Made by a program: the position numbers and the translations under genes. This document shows, piece after piece, positions 45,068 to 56,182 of a DNA stretch of 64,000 bases. This stretch comes from Pseudodesulfovibrio sp. (GTDB taxonomy: Bacteria > Desulfobacterota > Desulfovibrionia > Desulfovibrionales > Desulfovibrionaceae). Position 1 is the first letter of the stretch. Each line of letters starts with the position of its first letter. The DNA lies in the NCBI GenBank assembly GCA_016744135.1, contig JADGEX010000001.1:1933029-1997028 (forward strand). The letters are read 5' to 3'. Under the pieces are notes generated by a model. It searched no databases, had not been told where the DNA came from, and saw nothing but the letters and a program-made list of their open reading frames with translations.

Positions 45068-45871
45068 TTATAAAATATCCTCGTACCCTTCCACGGCTTC
45101 ATCCACAGGAGCGCCTTCATGGACAATACGATTGAGGACTTCCACCAACCGTGTGGGGTTTGAATGCTGAAAGACATTCCGGCCAACAGACAATCCGGCA
45201 CCACCAGCATCAATTGATGTTCTGACGATATCCAGAAAATCACGGGTGGACTTCATCTTGGCACCGCCAGCGATAACCACGGGCACGCAAGCACATTCCA
45301 CGACACGGGCAAAACTCTCGGCATCTCCAGGGTAATTAACCTTGACCACATCCGCGCCCAATTCCGCGCCCACACGAGCACAATGAGCTACAGCCTGCGG
45401 ATCATATTCGTCAGCCACCTTCGGACCACGGGCATAGACCATCGCAAGAAGAGGCATACCCCATTCGGAAGCCGAGGCCGCGACCCTTCCAAGATCGGTC
45501 AACATTTGTCCTTCAGTTTCGTCGCCCAAATTAACATGGACACTGACTCCGTCCGCACCGAGGCGAATTGCTTCTTCCACGGTCGTCACCAACCGCTTCA
45601 TATTGGGAAACGGCGACAAACAAGTTCCGGCAGACAAATGAACAATACATCCGAAATCGCGGCCTTGCATCCGATGCCCAAGCTTGACCTGTCCTTTGTG
45701 CACAAGGCCTGCATTGGCTCCGCCTGCCACCAAATTTGTCACGGCATCCCGCATTTTCTCAAGTCCGGCAATGGGTCCAACTGTGACCCCATGATCCATG
45801 GGGACAATGATGGTCCGTTTGGTGTCCCGATTGAATATACGCTCCAAACGGATGGCTTTTCCGATATGCAT
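45068..45871 (-). CDS. 2-amino-3,7-dideoxy-D-threo-hept-6-ulosonate synthase (ADH synthase)
   Basis: 267-residue class I aldolase of the LsrF/Fba family: [38 protein letters not shown] (Schiff-base Lys) and [11 protein letters not shown]. In archaea and Desulfovibrio this enzyme begins an alternative route to dehydroquinate from aspartate semialdehyde. The usual partner, dehydroquinate synthase II, is not adjacent. Relatives with other aldolase activities exist, so the role is probable rather than certain. Confidence 0.8.
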   Translation of the reverse strand: MHIGKAIRLERIFNRDTKRTIIVPMDHGVTVGPIAGLEKMRDAVTNLVAGGANAGLVHKGQVKLGHRMQGRDFGCIVHLSAGTCLSPFPNMKRLVTTVEEAIRLGADGVSVHVNLGDETEGQMLTDLGRVAASASEWGMPLLAMVYARGPKVADEYDPQAVAHCARVGAELGADVVKVNYPGDAESFARVVECACVPVVIAGGAKMKSTRDFLDIVRTSIDAGGAGLSVGRNVFQHSNPTRLVEVLNRIVHEGAPVDEAVEGYEDIL

Positions 45872-46093
45872 CCTGCACCTCGCTCATGGCTGTTTCTGTC
45901 ATGTTAAAGAATCCACGTTCACATAATACACTCGGTCCAAAGATGGAAGGACAAACCCACCGCCATGAACAGCATCACATTTCTTTACAACCGGAGTTGT
46001 TGACGAAACATACAAGACACGACTATTCTTTCATAGAGCGGCGGTATGTACAGGATCAATTGATGAAGAAGCGACAGCCCAAAGGGGATGACA

Positions 46094-47344
46094 ATGAGTG
46101 ACGAAAGGACCTACGAATCCGTCTTTGTAGCCCGCCAGCCCGTCTTCGACGCCAATAATGAAACCTGGGGCTACATGATGCTCTTCAGGGACAGCAAAGA
46201 CGCTGATCGGGCCATTTTTGCCGACAATTCAGAAGCCACCATGAACCTTGTGGCCAATCTCCCCCTGTGCGGCGGTGCCTGCGGCAATCAGGCCAGACTC
46301 TTGATTCATTTCACCCCTGAGGCCATAATCCGTGGCGTCCCCTATGCTGTCCCTTGGGACAACACCGTTATCATCCTTGAAGAAATGGCCGACCCGGACG
46401 ATACGCTTATTGTGGCTCTCGGCGATCTACTTATCGACGGCTACGAGTTCGCCATCAACAATTTTGAAGGCAAACCCGGTTGCGAACGACTGGCAGAATT
46501 GGCTGACACACTGATTATTGATCTTGAAGGTAAAGATGAAGCCGACCTGAAAGCCATTGTCTCGCAAGGAAAGAAATTTGGCCCGGCTAGAATGATAGCC
46601 AAACGGGTAGAAACAAACGACGACCTGACAATAGCGAAAGATGCCGGCTTTCCCTTATTCCACGGTTTCTATTTCAAGAAACCGTTAATCAAAACAGGCA
46701 GAAAAATTAATTCATCCGAAACGACCCGTCTCAAACTTTTCGAAATCATCGAAAAAGACGAACCGGATTTTGACACACTGGCGCTCGCCATCGAAGCAGA
46801 TGTGGCGATCAGTTACCGGTTGCTCAACTTTCTCAACTCTGCAAATTTCAGTTTTGCCACCACGGTCACATCCATTAAGCAAGCCGTTGTCCTGACAGGA
46901 TGGAAACCTATCCGCAATTGGCTCAGACTTATCATTCTCACTGACCTGGCCCCGTCTGAAAAAACACAGGAACTCGCCTACTTGTCCGCACATCGAGCCA
47001 AACTCTTTGAAACGGCAGCCCTAGGAAGCGGTTATGAAAATGATTCGGATAAACTCTTCATGGTCGGACTTTTTTCCCTGCTTGATGCCATGCTCAACAC
47101 GCCCATGAAAGAGATCACCACCCATTTACCGGTGGATAAAGAAATCAAAGCGACCCTGTGTAACAAAAAAACCAAATATTCCCCATGGCTCGACTTGGCC
47201 AAAGCTATCGAAGCATCGGACTGGGAAGCGGTCGGAGATCGTGCCAAGGCATTAAACCTGCTCCCCGGTACAGTAGCCGTCAGTTATCAGCACGCCTTTA
47301 CTTGGGCCGACGCTTTTTTTGCATCCTCAACCAGCGGGAAATAA
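46094..47344 (+). CDS. EAL-HDOD signalling protein (YuxH-like)
   Basis: 416 residues. The N-terminal part (about 8-200) begins VFVARQPVFDANNETWGYMM, the degenerate EAL-like region of this family without a complete c-di-GMP phosphodiesterase site; the rest is an HDOD domain (about 205-400). Start at 46094 with AAAGGGG six bases upstream; an ATG two codons earlier abuts the ribosome site. Such proteins regulate motility or biofilm; the output is unknown. Confidence 0.88.
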   Translation: MSDERTYESVFVARQPVFDANNETWGYMMLFRDSKDADRAIFADNSEATMNLVANLPLCGGACGNQARLLIHFTPEAIIRGVPYAVPWDNTVIILEEMADPDDTLIVALGDLLIDGYEFAINNFEGKPGCERLAELADTLIIDLEGKDEADLKAIVSQGKKFGPARMIAKRVETNDDLTIAKDAGFPLFHGFYFKKPLIKTGRKINSSETTRLKLFEIIEKDEPDFDTLALAIEADVAISYRLLNFLNSANFSFATTVTSIKQAVVLTGWKPIRNWLRLIILTDLAPSEKTQELAYLSAHRAKLFETAALGSGYENDSDKLFMVGLFSLLDAMLNTPMKEITTHLPVDKEIKATLCNKKTKYSPWLDLAKAIEASDWEAVGDRAKALNLLPGTVAVSYQHAFTWADAFFASSTSGK

Positions 47345-47366
47345 AGACAGGAACGCCCGCAACACC

Positions 47367-48569
47367 ATGCTCCTCACCAGACGCGATTTCCTCACTTCGC
47401 TGATTGGCCTCGGCGCACTGCCTGCCCCCCTTAGCTTCGCAAAAAACCTGCCGACAAAGACTTTTGCCCTTGTCGGACGAATTGTCATCGGGGATGGCTC
47501 TCTCCCACTCGACGACCATGCCATCCTCATACACAACGGTTTTATTGAAGCCATCGTACCTGCCAAAAAAGTCACTGACCGTCCCGTGCTGCCCTTGCCG
47601 TATGCGACCATACTTCCTGGTGTGATCAATGCCCACTGTCATCGAATTCACACTTCAACAGGCCGCCGAAAACGGTGGTTGGTGCAGGGCGTCACGTCTA
47701 TCGGAGATGTCGGCTCGCCGCTGGATGCCATGCCCCTGTTGGCCAATTCACCTCCAAACGTCACTGCCACGGCCAGTTTTTCCGGCCCCATGCTCACCCC
47801 TCCCGGGGGGTACCCGCTCCCTGTTCACGACTCAAAATACGCCTTGGTCGTAAAGTCCCCCGACGATGCACGCACAGCCGTTTCCATGCTGGCCGATCAG
47901 GGCGCGACCATGATCAAATTAGCCTTTGAACCAGGTGTACTCCCTAAGACATGGCCTCAGTTCGACGCCACGACAGCCGGGACCCTCTGCAACACAGCCC
48001 GAAGACTTGGGCTGACAATTCGTTGTCATGTAGAAGATTTCTCTGGCCTGGAAAAGGCCTTGAATGCCGGTGTACACACTGTGGAACACGTCCCGCATCG
48101 TTGGCGAAAAAATGGCCATGTCCGTCCGATTCTGACTTCGGACAACAAACTGATAGATCAATATACGGATTTGCTGGAGCGCATGAAACGGGAAGACATC
48201 ATTCTTACGCCCACACTAGATGTATTGTGCCGTTCACCATGGCAGGGGGCTTCACTTTTCGAACCAGTCCGGAACTTCCATGCTATGGGTGGACGTATTG
48301 CCGTCGGCAATGACTATCCCTATAAACGGACAGACGCGGGCATGCCTTCACGCGAAATGAACCTGCTTGCCAAAACAGGCATGTCACCTCTTGCTATCAT
48401 TCAGGCGGCGACCCAAGTCTCTGCCGCGGCGTGTGGGTTTACAGATCGTGGAATATTACTTTCGGGTATGGTCGCAGACATGATTGTAGTGCGGGGCAAT
48501 CCCGCCCTCGGGCTGGAGAAGATGGACACTCCCTTGCATGTCATCAAAGATGGTGAATTCATTCGCTGA
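47367..48569 (+). CDS. Tat-exported amidohydrolase
   Basis: 400 residues with a twin-arginine signal (TRRDFLTSLIG). Metal ligands of the amidohydrolase superfamily are visible: NAHCHRIH, a Lys in TMIKLAFEP, RCHVEDF, VEHVPH and the late Asp in GNDYP. An imidazolonepropionase/prolidase-like hydrolase in the periplasm is inferred; the substrate is unknown. The ATG lacks a strong ribosome site and lies 22 bases after the HDOD gene. Confidence 0.87.
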   Translation: MLLTRRDFLTSLIGLGALPAPLSFAKNLPTKTFALVGRIVIGDGSLPLDDHAILIHNGFIEAIVPAKKVTDRPVLPLPYATILPGVINAHCHRIHTSTGRRKRWLVQGVTSIGDVGSPLDAMPLLANSPPNVTATASFSGPMLTPPGGYPLPVHDSKYALVVKSPDDARTAVSMLADQGATMIKLAFEPGVLPKTWPQFDATTAGTLCNTARRLGLTIRCHVEDFSGLEKALNAGVHTVEHVPHRWRKNGHVRPILTSDNKLIDQYTDLLERMKREDIILTPTLDVLCRSPWQGASLFEPVRNFHAMGGRIAVGNDYPYKRTDAGMPSREMNLLAKTGMSPLAIIQAATQVSAAACGFTDRGILLSGMVADMIVVRGNPALGLEKMDTPLHVIKDGEFIR

Positions 48570-48574
48570 AAAAA

Positions 48575-49444
48575 TCAAAGTCGACGAGCGGATTCAGGCG
48601 TCAAAACGGCCTTACCGGACAGAGCTTGGTCTATACGATCCAAAGCCGCCTGTTTGCCTGAGGGCAATCGCACCTTGAGCGGAAGATAATTGGAGGCGTG
48701 GTTGGCAAGAAACAACCCACGACTCAATGTCAAACCAAACAATATTTCCCGTATCTCGGTCAACATGCCAACGCCGTCCGGCACCTCAAATTCACCACGC
48801 TCCCACTGATCGTGCAAAGGAGTGCCCGGCACAAGCATCAAGCTGAGCGCACCCACTTGGTCCGGGTCCATCTCACTCAAGGCACGGGCTGTTTCACGGG
48901 CATGCGCGGCAGACCTTTCCACTCCTCCCAAGCCATTGATAATTGTCACATTAAGTTTAAGCCCAGCCTCTCGCACGCGCCGCCCCTGAGCCACGATAAA
49001 AGCGGAGTCTCCGTTTTTGTTCATGGCCTTGAGTATCTGATCGTCACCGGATTCCAACCCCATATAAACGATGCCTAATCCCAGATCCCGAAGTTCCTGT
49101 AGTTCGGCATCAGACTTGCGTTTAAGACTCTTTGCATTAGCATACACCCCAACCCGGGTAACCCACGGAAGGTGCATACGAATAAGCGATAGAATTTCTG
49201 TCAGTCGCTCGTGCGGGAGAATCATGGCATCCCCGTCACAGAGAAAGACCCGCCGCTGTCGTTGGCATTCACGAGCGGCGAATTCGATATCACGGAGAAC
49301 TATCTCCCGATCCTTGATACCGAACCGTTTATTCAAATAAGCACCACAAAATGCACATTTCCCATGCGAACAGCCAAGGGTAACTTGCAACAAGATACTC
49401 CCGGCTTCGCTGGGAGGGCGTATAATCATTCCCTGATAGTCCAT
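48575..49444 (-). CDS. Radical SAM protein with CX4CX2C cluster motif
   Basis: 289 residues. GCSHGKCAFCGAY gives three cysteines spaced CX4CX2C, a variant of the usual CX3CX2C, found in a family of uncharacterised Elp3/HemN-like radical SAM proteins. VFLCDGDAM and YMGLESGDD support a partial TIM barrel. AGGAGG precedes the ATG at 49444. Convergent with the amidohydrolase. Substrate unknown. Confidence 0.88.
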   Translation of the reverse strand: MDYQGMIIRPPSEAGSILLQVTLGCSHGKCAFCGAYLNKRFGIKDREIVLRDIEFAARECQRQRRVFLCDGDAMILPHERLTEILSLIRMHLPWVTRVGVYANAKSLKRKSDAELQELRDLGLGIVYMGLESGDDQILKAMNKNGDSAFIVAQGRRVREAGLKLNVTIINGLGGVERSAAHARETARALSEMDPDQVGALSLMLVPGTPLHDQWERGEFEVPDGVGMLTEIREILFGLTLSRGLFLANHASNYLPLKVRLPSGKQAALDRIDQALSGKAVLTPESARRL

Positions 49445-49659
49445 AAAATCCTCCTGATCGAAGTCACGATACGGAAACGCCAAAAAATGGCAATAGTGTC
49501 TAAACAAAATGGTGCAAAACCACGAGGCAAGGTTTTATCATTGACCAATATACGATGTTTTTTTATGATTTTTAGGATTGGAAATCTTTCACACACCGAC
49601 AGGCATAGGCGCGGACAAGTGACCCCACCGCCACACTCAGAAAAGACTTCAGGCACACC

Positions 49660-52080
49660 ATGACGATCAAAAAAAAACCGGCGAGACCAACGTCCTACGT
49701 CGCTTTAGACGAGACATCGCGAGCCTTGATGGATTCCTCCGTGGAATCCGCATTCGTCATGGATGTGAGCGGCTATGTGCTGGCGGCCAACGGAGCAGCG
49801 GAAAAACTCTTTGACCTAAAACCGGGGCAGACGCTCCAACAATCCAATATTTACGATCTCCTGCCCAAAGGAGCCGCCGATTCACGCAAAACCAAAATCG
49901 AAGAAGCTATTCGTGAAGTCCGTTCTGTTCGTTTTGAAGAAGAAATCGATGGTCGATCTCTGGTCCATTCCATTGTCCCGGTAGCTAATCCCTGGGGCGA
50001 AGTGGCCCGACTGGCGGTTCACACTCTTGATCTGACCAAACTAAGGCGAACCGATGAAGACCTACGACGCGAACAACAGAGACAAATTTTCTTCATGGAA
50101 TCCCTTCCGGGCATTGTTTATCACCTCTATCCGGACCAGACCATTCGGTACGCAAACCGCTATTTCAGACGATATTTCGGCAGCCCTAAGGACAAAACAT
50201 GCAGAGAGGCTCTAAACTGTTCTTCCGACTCCTGTGCATCTTGCCCCCCTATGGAAGCGATGAACACTGACCGAGCCGAGGAATGGGACTGGACCGATTC
50301 CCAGGGCCGGACGTTCCACCTCCAATGCAGTCCCATGACTGACTCCGCCGGAGAACGGATGATCATGGTCCTCGGCATTGACATCACGGCCAGACAACAA
50401 GCCGAAGATGCCTTAAAACGAGCACACGCTAAACTGGAAGACCGGGTTAAAAAACGTACGGAAGAATTGGAAGAAGCCAATATCAAATTGACCAACAAGT
50501 CGACAAGGCTGATCTCCGCCATGAAAAAGGCAGATGCCGCAACACGGGCAAAATCATCCTTTCTGGCAAACATGAGTCACGAGATACGCACTCCTCTCAA
50601 TGCAGTGCTCGGCATGTCTGAACTGGCCCTGACAATGAGTGACCCGGAACGGAAAGACGCATACCTCAAACGAGTCATGGAAGCGGGTAATTCCCTGCTC
50701 TCCATCATCAATGACATACTCGATTTTTCCAAGATCGAAGCCCGCAAACTGGCCCTTGAAGCCATTGATTTCGATATAAACAGGACCGTGGACGCCACCG
50801 TTGACCTCCATATGCTTCTGGCGACAGACAAAGGGCTTAACTTAACGTCCACTGTGGACACCTCAGTTCCTTCTGTACTGGAAGGCGACTCGTCACGGCT
50901 ACGCCAGATTCTTATCAACCTCGTTTCCAACGCCATCAAATTCACAGAATCCGGTGATGTACATATAGCCGTAACAGTTGACACCCCGCCTACAGACATA
51001 AAGCCAGGGACCCCGGTCACCGTGACATTTAAGGTACGAGACACGGGCATAGGTATCCACAAAGACAAACAAAAAACCATTTTCGGTTCATTTCTTCAAG
51101 CTGACGATTCCATCACCCGCAAGCACGGAGGCACAGGCCTTGGCCTCGCCATTTGCACATTACTGGTGAAACTCATGGGGGGAAAACTCACACTCGAAAG
51201 TGAGGAGGGTAAAGGAAGCGCATTTTCCTTCACCGCCAACCTCCGCGTCGGTAACCCCGAAACCCTGCATGCACAGGAACAAGACTTGATCAGTACTTCC
51301 ATCCCGGAACTTCCCGAAATCAAAGTCCTGCTGGCCGATGACAACCCACTCAACCGAGAATTGGCGACAACACTGCTGACAGAACAGGGCCACACCGTCA
51401 TGGCCGTAGAAAACGGAATTCAGGCTCTAGAAGCACTCAAAGAAGAACGTTTCGATCTCGTCCTCATGGATGTCCAAATGCCCATCATGGACGGCGTTTC
51501 GGCCACACGGGCCATCCGCGCTCCGCAATCCGGTGTCATAGATCCTTCCGTCCCCATCCTGGCTCTGACCGCCCACGCCCTCAAAGGGGATCGCGAACGT
51601 TTTCTGGAAGCAGGAATGGATGACTACATTGCAAAACCCATTACCATGAACAATTTTTACAATGCCATTGCCCGAAACGTGGGCAAGGGGCAAAAAAGAC
51701 ACCAACCGATACAAACGCCTCAGCCAAGACCGGACAACGGCCAGCCCTACGACCGGATAACGGCTTTGGACATGCTCGGAGGCAAAAAGGGATTGCTGGC
51801 TCGTATGGATGCAATTTTCCTTCGAGATGTTCCCGGAGAAATGACGGAGCTGACAGCGGCCTTTGACGGCCAAAACTGGGACACAGCCATGAGATTAGCC
51901 CACTCCATCAAGGGGTCGTCAAGAACCGTTGGGGCACTCAAAGCCGGTGCGGTCGCCGAGCAAGTCGAATACTTGTGCAGACACCAAGACGCCTCTTCTG
52001 CCAAGAAAGAACTTAAAAGCCTTGAATCCGAAGTGAAATCTGCGTTACAGTATATCAATCTGACGCAAGGCTCGCCGTAG
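49660..52080 (+). CDS. Hybrid sensor histidine kinase (PAS-PAS-HK-REC-HPt)
   Basis: 806 residues, no transmembrane segment, so cytosolic. Two PAS domains (about 20-130 and 140-250, the second with a CREALNC...C...C set that could bind a metal or cluster), a coiled coil, HisKA with His307 in [11 protein letters not shown], HATPase, a receiver with Asp604, and an HPt domain with His748 in AHSIKGSS. A complete phosphorelay in one protein; the small receiver 28 bases downstream is its probable final target. Confidence 0.94.
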   Translation: MTIKKKPARPTSYVALDETSRALMDSSVESAFVMDVSGYVLAANGAAEKLFDLKPGQTLQQSNIYDLLPKGAADSRKTKIEEAIREVRSVRFEEEIDGRSLVHSIVPVANPWGEVARLAVHTLDLTKLRRTDEDLRREQQRQIFFMESLPGIVYHLYPDQTIRYANRYFRRYFGSPKDKTCREALNCSSDSCASCPPMEAMNTDRAEEWDWTDSQGRTFHLQCSPMTDSAGERMIMVLGIDITARQQAEDALKRAHAKLEDRVKKRTEELEEANIKLTNKSTRLISAMKKADAATRAKSSFLANMSHEIRTPLNAVLGMSELALTMSDPERKDAYLKRVMEAGNSLLSIINDILDFSKIEARKLALEAIDFDINRTVDATVDLHMLLATDKGLNLTSTVDTSVPSVLEGDSSRLRQILINLVSNAIKFTESGDVHIAVTVDTPPTDIKPGTPVTVTFKVRDTGIGIHKDKQKTIFGSFLQADDSITRKHGGTGLGLAICTLLVKLMGGKLTLESEEGKGSAFSFTANLRVGNPETLHAQEQDLISTSIPELPEIKVLLADDNPLNRELATTLLTEQGHTVMAVENGIQALEALKEERFDLVLMDVQMPIMDGVSATRAIRAPQSGVIDPSVPILALTAHALKGDRERFLEAGMDDYIAKPITMNNFYNAIARNVGKGQKRHQPIQTPQPRPDNGQPYDRITALDMLGGKKGLLARMDAIFLRDVPGEMTELTAAFDGQNWDTAMRLAHSIKGSSRTVGALKAGAVAEQVEYLCRHQDASSAKKELKSLESEVKSALQYINLTQGSP

Positions 52081-52108
52081 AAGAGCCACTCAGCCCAAGG
52101 AGCATAAG

Positions 52109-52477
52109 ATGAAAACCATACTTGTTGTAGACGACGCACCCATGATTCGCGAATTACTCAAATCTGTACTCGAAGCGGAAGGATATGAAGTAGTTGAAGC
52201 CGCTGATGGCGAAGAGGCCATTCATATATGCCAGGAAACCAAGATAGACCTCTCCATCATTGATATTTTCTTGCCCAAAAAGGGCGGCCTTCAAGTCATG
52301 GGCGAATTGATCAAAGCTGACAGTTCCCACAAGTTCATCGCCATATCCGGCGGGGAAGCCTTCAACCCGGAAGCCATTGTCGAACTGGCCAAAGTATACG
52401 ACGTGGTCGACACCTTTACCAAGCCCATTGATACCCGCAAACTGTTGAATGTCGTTAACAAGGCACTGGCTGACTAA
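52109..52477 (+). CDS. Single-domain response regulator
   Basis: 122 residues, receiver only: acidic pocket VVDDAP, phosphoacceptor Asp52 in SIIDIFLPKKGG, Lys in FTKPID. CheY-like without output domain, so it acts by protein contact. Follows the hybrid kinase and precedes a strong terminator. Confidence 0.93.
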   Translation: MKTILVVDDAPMIRELLKSVLEAEGYEVVEAADGEEAIHICQETKIDLSIIDIFLPKKGGLQVMGELIKADSSHKFIAISGGEAFNPEAIVELAKVYDVVDTFTKPIDTRKLLNVVNKALAD

Positions 52478-52482
52478 CAAAG

Positions 52483-52538
52483 TACACGCAACAAAGCCCT
52501 GCCCGATTCTTTGATCAGGCAGGGCTTTGTTGCGTGTA
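52483..52538. terminator. Perfect 21-bp terminator hairpin
   Basis: Arms 52483-52503 and 52518-52538, containing ACAAAGCCCTGCC and its complement, with GAT/ATC pairing in the loop. Lies between convergent transcription units and likely stops both. Confidence 0.85.
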
Positions 52539-52558
52539 TGGTAACGCCGAAAACTAAT

Positions 52559-53236
52559 TTATTCCATATCGACGGTCACACCCTCGACCACATAGAAAAG
52601 AAGTTCATATTTATCCTGAAGGATACCCACAACCTCTTCTACGGACATGTCACCCATGTCAGCCACGGTGACATAGGCATTGGTAAACCCGGATTGAACC
52701 GGATCATGCGCCGTAAACACGCTTGTAAAAACAATCCCCACTGTCCTGATTTCGCACAGCAATTCTGCCAAAAGCTCTGGCCGACCATCCATACGGATGG
52801 CAAACTGTGCGCCACCCCGCAGGGACCCGGACGCCGTACACAGAAAACGCAGTACGTCAGCCTGGGTAATAATACCCTTCAGTTGGCCACCATCCACCAC
52901 AGGCAAACCACCAACCTTGTTCTTCACCAATATTTCGGCAACTTCGGTCATGGCTGCATCCGAATGAACGCTAATGGGGTCCGAAGTCATGATATCACTG
53001 GCGGTCAATGTATACAAACCACCACTTTTCCCGCTCGCAAGATCACTGGGAATAAACTTGGAAGGCATGGCATCACGGATATCCCGATCAGACACAATGC
53101 CGACTAAAGCACCCTGACTGTCGATAACCGGAAATTGTCGGATATTCTTCTCTCGCAGAAACTCAGCAGCGTCCAGAACGGACGAGTTAACCCCCAAAGA
53201 AATGACATTGATCGTCATCCAATCTCTGACCAGCAT
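52559..53236 (-). CDS. CBS-domain pair with C-terminal ACT-like domain (AcuB family), second copy
   Basis: 225 residues, same layout as the gene at 34974: VRDWMTINVISLG to GIVSDRDIRDAMPSK, then DIMTSDPISVHSD to GIITQADVLRFL, and an ACT-like end. Sequence identity to the first copy is moderate, so they are old paralogues. GGAGGTGGAG precedes the ATG. It lies between two sensor kinase loci. Confidence 0.9.
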   Translation of the reverse strand: MLVRDWMTINVISLGVNSSVLDAAEFLREKNIRQFPVIDSQGALVGIVSDRDIRDAMPSKFIPSDLASGKSGGLYTLTASDIMTSDPISVHSDAAMTEVAEILVKNKVGGLPVVDGGQLKGIITQADVLRFLCTASGSLRGGAQFAIRMDGRPELLAELLCEIRTVGIVFTSVFTAHDPVQSGFTNAYVTVADMGDMSVEEVVGILQDKYELLFYVVEGVTVDME

Positions 53237-53317
53237 TCTCCACCTCCTGCATGAGCTTTTCCAGAATGAAAATGATCGGCAGAGCCTACGTGTTCAAGAA
53301 ACGAATTGCAACGGAAG

Positions 53318-56182
53318 TTACAGTTTCACCGCTTCCGCACTCACAACCTTGACCAACTCCTTAAAACTAGACTTTAGCGGTCCGAGTTCCTCTATAACCG
53401 AATCCAACCGCCCAAGATAGCACCATTTTTCCAACTCCCTTGACTTCTTAACCAACTCCATCGCCAACACATGGCTGGCAATATTGGTAATAGAATGCAA
53501 AGAAGCGCCCATCATCTTGGCATCACGAATCTCGGTGGCTTTATCGAGATTGACAATTTTTTCTTCTGCCTCCACCACAAACAAATCAAGAATATCCTTA
53601 AGCAAAGCCATGTTGCCCTCAAACCTGTCAATCAAAGCCTGCATATCGAGTTTGACCGAAATGACTCCTTCAACATTTTTCCCAGAGGCCTGCACTGAGG
53701 ACGCCCCCGCTCTTCCCTGCGGGCACCGATCCCCCATGCTACGAATGATTGCATCCGAAAGTTCGTGCATATCAACAGGCTTGCTGACGTAATCGTTCAT
53801 GCCGGAATCCAACATCCGTTCCTTGTCACCCTTCATGGCATACGCTGTCAGGGCAATAATCGGGATGGATCGATCATACAATTTCCCATCTGATTCCCGT
53901 ATGGCCTGAGTAGCCTCAATACCACTCATTTCGGGCATCTGAACATCCATAAGAACAAGATCAATGGATTTACCTTGTGTCTCAAGAATATTCAGCGCTT
54001 CGATACCATTCTCAGCGGTGGTAATAGTATGACCAAACATGGAAAGGAAATGGGTCAAATACTTCCGGTTCAACGGATTGTCTTCGGCCAACAAAATATT
54101 CAAATGCAAAGTCTTGGGTGTCAAAGGAGCCCGTACCTCTTCCACTTCCTGTTCTTTCGCGACACCGAACCAGGCTGTAAAATGGAACGTTGAGCCAAAG
54201 CCCTGTTCGCTCTCAACACCGATTTCCCCCCCCATCATATTCACCAGCTGTCGGGAAATGGTCAGTCCCAATCCAGTCCCCTGATGCTTCTTCCGAAGCG
54301 AACTGTCCGCTTGGGTAAAACTGTCAAAAATGCTTTCAAGTTTATCTTCCGAAATACCAGTGCCAGTGTCTCGAACTTTGAACAGCAGACAAATACGGCC
54401 CGATTCCTGTCGGGTTACGCTGACCGTCAATTCGACCAACCCTCGTTCAGTAAATTTGAGAGCATTGCCCAAAAGGTTCCATAATATCTGCCCCAACCGA
54501 TCAGAATCACCATTGAGCACGGTCGGAACGTCTTTGCTCACTGAATACCGAAAGGCAATATTACTCACGTCAGCCTGCGGTCCAAAGGACCGGACGCTTG
54601 TCTCAAGTGCAGCCCGGAAATCGAAATCCACAGGCTTGAGTTCCATCTTGCCCGCTTCAATTTTTGAAATATCAAGAATATCATTAACAATATGCAACAA
54701 CGACCCAGCTGCATCACGGATCATATCCATATGTTCCCGCTGTTCATCCGTCAGCCCTGTAGTGACAACCATTTCAGCCATGCCAAGAATTCCACTGATA
54801 GGAGTCCTGATCTCATGGCTCATGTTGGCCAGAAACATGGACTTGGCCAGATTCGCTTCAAGCGCAACCGCGGAAGCTTCCTCTGCAGAGCGGTTCGCGG
54901 AGACCAATTTTTCTCCCATACGGCCATAGTGAATGGCTGAGCCGAAAAGATTGGCCGCAAGTGTCAAAGATTCTATCTCCACAGGTAACCAATCTCGTTC
55001 CATGCGGTGTTCGGAAAACCCCAGGAACCCCCACCATGTATTCCCGGCAAATACCGGAACAATCATAACGGACTTCACCCCGGTCGCCTCGAAGAAGCCA
55101 CGCTCCCCTTTGCGGAAATCCTTGACGTGACCACAAATAATCTTGCGCCTGAGCAATGGAATGCGCCACGAATCATATTGGGGAGAAAAACTCTGATTGA
55201 TGAATTCCGGCTTTCCCACAAGACTCGGAAAACCATCAGCCACCCATTCATAATTCAACGACAGGGTTTCCTCCGAAGAACCTTCTTCACTCTTACTAAA
55301 AAGAAAAACTCTCGTAATATCAGCGGCTTTTCCTAATTCATCAAGAGCACTGCCAATACCTTCTTCCCAATCCGCTTTGCGCAAAAAACGACCGGCAAAA
55401 GAGGTCAAAACCTGTAGAATAGCATCCCTGCGAAAAAGCATCTCCTCCAATTCCTTTTGCAAGGAAACATCTCGCACCATACCATACGCCCGACGAAGAT
55501 TCCCGGCATCATCAAGTTCGACTTCTCGATTAACGTGTAGATAGTTAACCGTGTTGTTCTTGCCCTGAATTCTGTATTCAAAATCAAGCGGCCAACCTTG
55601 TTCGAAAGTCGCTTCATTGGCGCGATCAAAAACCTCAACGTCTTCGGGGTGGACACAGGCCCGAATCGAATCAAAATCCTCAGTAAGAGAATGACAACCA
55701 CGCTCCATAATCCGACGGAACCCTTTTGACCATTTCACCCGACTCTGACTATCCATTTCCCAACGGCCAAAACGATCAGTCTCTTCCATCCACTCATGCA
55801 TGAAGCGTTCTTTGTCCAACTGCCTTTCCAGCATCAGACGGCTCTCAAGATGCCGAAGGCTTCGGGTCATATTCTCCGATAATGCTTGCGCTTGAGAAAA
55901 GAAATCAAAAAGCCCCAAGGCACGGGCTTTATCCTCATGCCCACCATTCGTCACGACGATGACATGAACACCATATTCATTACGAATACGCTGAACAGCC
56001 CGCAACCATGTGGTATCACCTTCGTCTGGGACAAGAAGAACGCAATCAGCATCATGTTTGTCCAAACGACGCACACCACGAGAGACTGATGCCAGATGAA
56101 CCAATGAATACTCATATCCTTGCACCATAAGAACAATGGATGCCGATTCCACGTTTTTCCCGGCCAAAACCAACAGTTTCAA
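53318..56182 (-). CDS. Hybrid sensor kinase with degenerate receiver, PAS, GAF, HK, REC and atypical HPt
   Basis: 954 residues from a TTG at 56182 that has GGAGG six bases upstream; a GTG nine codons earlier lacks one. Order: receiver-like domain (about 1-100, no acceptor Asp at [10 protein letters not shown]), PAS (about 125-245), GAF (about 255-420), HisKA His456, HATPase, receiver Asp746, and an HPt-like domain with His896. There the usual HSxKG is HSITN, so phosphotransfer is uncertain. No transmembrane segments. Confidence 0.92.
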   Translation of the reverse strand: MKLLVLAGKNVESASIVLMVQGYEYSLVHLASVSRGVRRLDKHDADCVLLVPDEGDTTWLRAVQRIRNEYGVHVIVVTNGGHEDKARALGLFDFFSQAQALSENMTRSLRHLESRLMLERQLDKERFMHEWMEETDRFGRWEMDSQSRVKWSKGFRRIMERGCHSLTEDFDSIRACVHPEDVEVFDRANEATFEQGWPLDFEYRIQGKNNTVNYLHVNREVELDDAGNLRRAYGMVRDVSLQKELEEMLFRRDAILQVLTSFAGRFLRKADWEEGIGSALDELGKAADITRVFLFSKSEEGSSEETLSLNYEWVADGFPSLVGKPEFINQSFSPQYDSWRIPLLRRKIICGHVKDFRKGERGFFEATGVKSVMIVPVFAGNTWWGFLGFSEHRMERDWLPVEIESLTLAANLFGSAIHYGRMGEKLVSANRSAEEASAVALEANLAKSMFLANMSHEIRTPISGILGMAEMVVTTGLTDEQREHMDMIRDAAGSLLHIVNDILDISKIEAGKMELKPVDFDFRAALETSVRSFGPQADVSNIAFRYSVSKDVPTVLNGDSDRLGQILWNLLGNALKFTERGLVELTVSVTRQESGRICLLFKVRDTGTGISEDKLESIFDSFTQADSSLRKKHQGTGLGLTISRQLVNMMGGEIGVESEQGFGSTFHFTAWFGVAKEQEVEEVRAPLTPKTLHLNILLAEDNPLNRKYLTHFLSMFGHTITTAENGIEALNILETQGKSIDLVLMDVQMPEMSGIEATQAIRESDGKLYDRSIPIIALTAYAMKGDKERMLDSGMNDYVSKPVDMHELSDAIIRSMGDRCPQGRAGASSVQASGKNVEGVISVKLDMQALIDRFEGNMALLKDILDLFVVEAEEKIVNLDKATEIRDAKMMGASLHSITNIASHVLAMELVKKSRELEKWCYLGRLDSVIEELGPLKSSFKELVKVVSAEAVKL

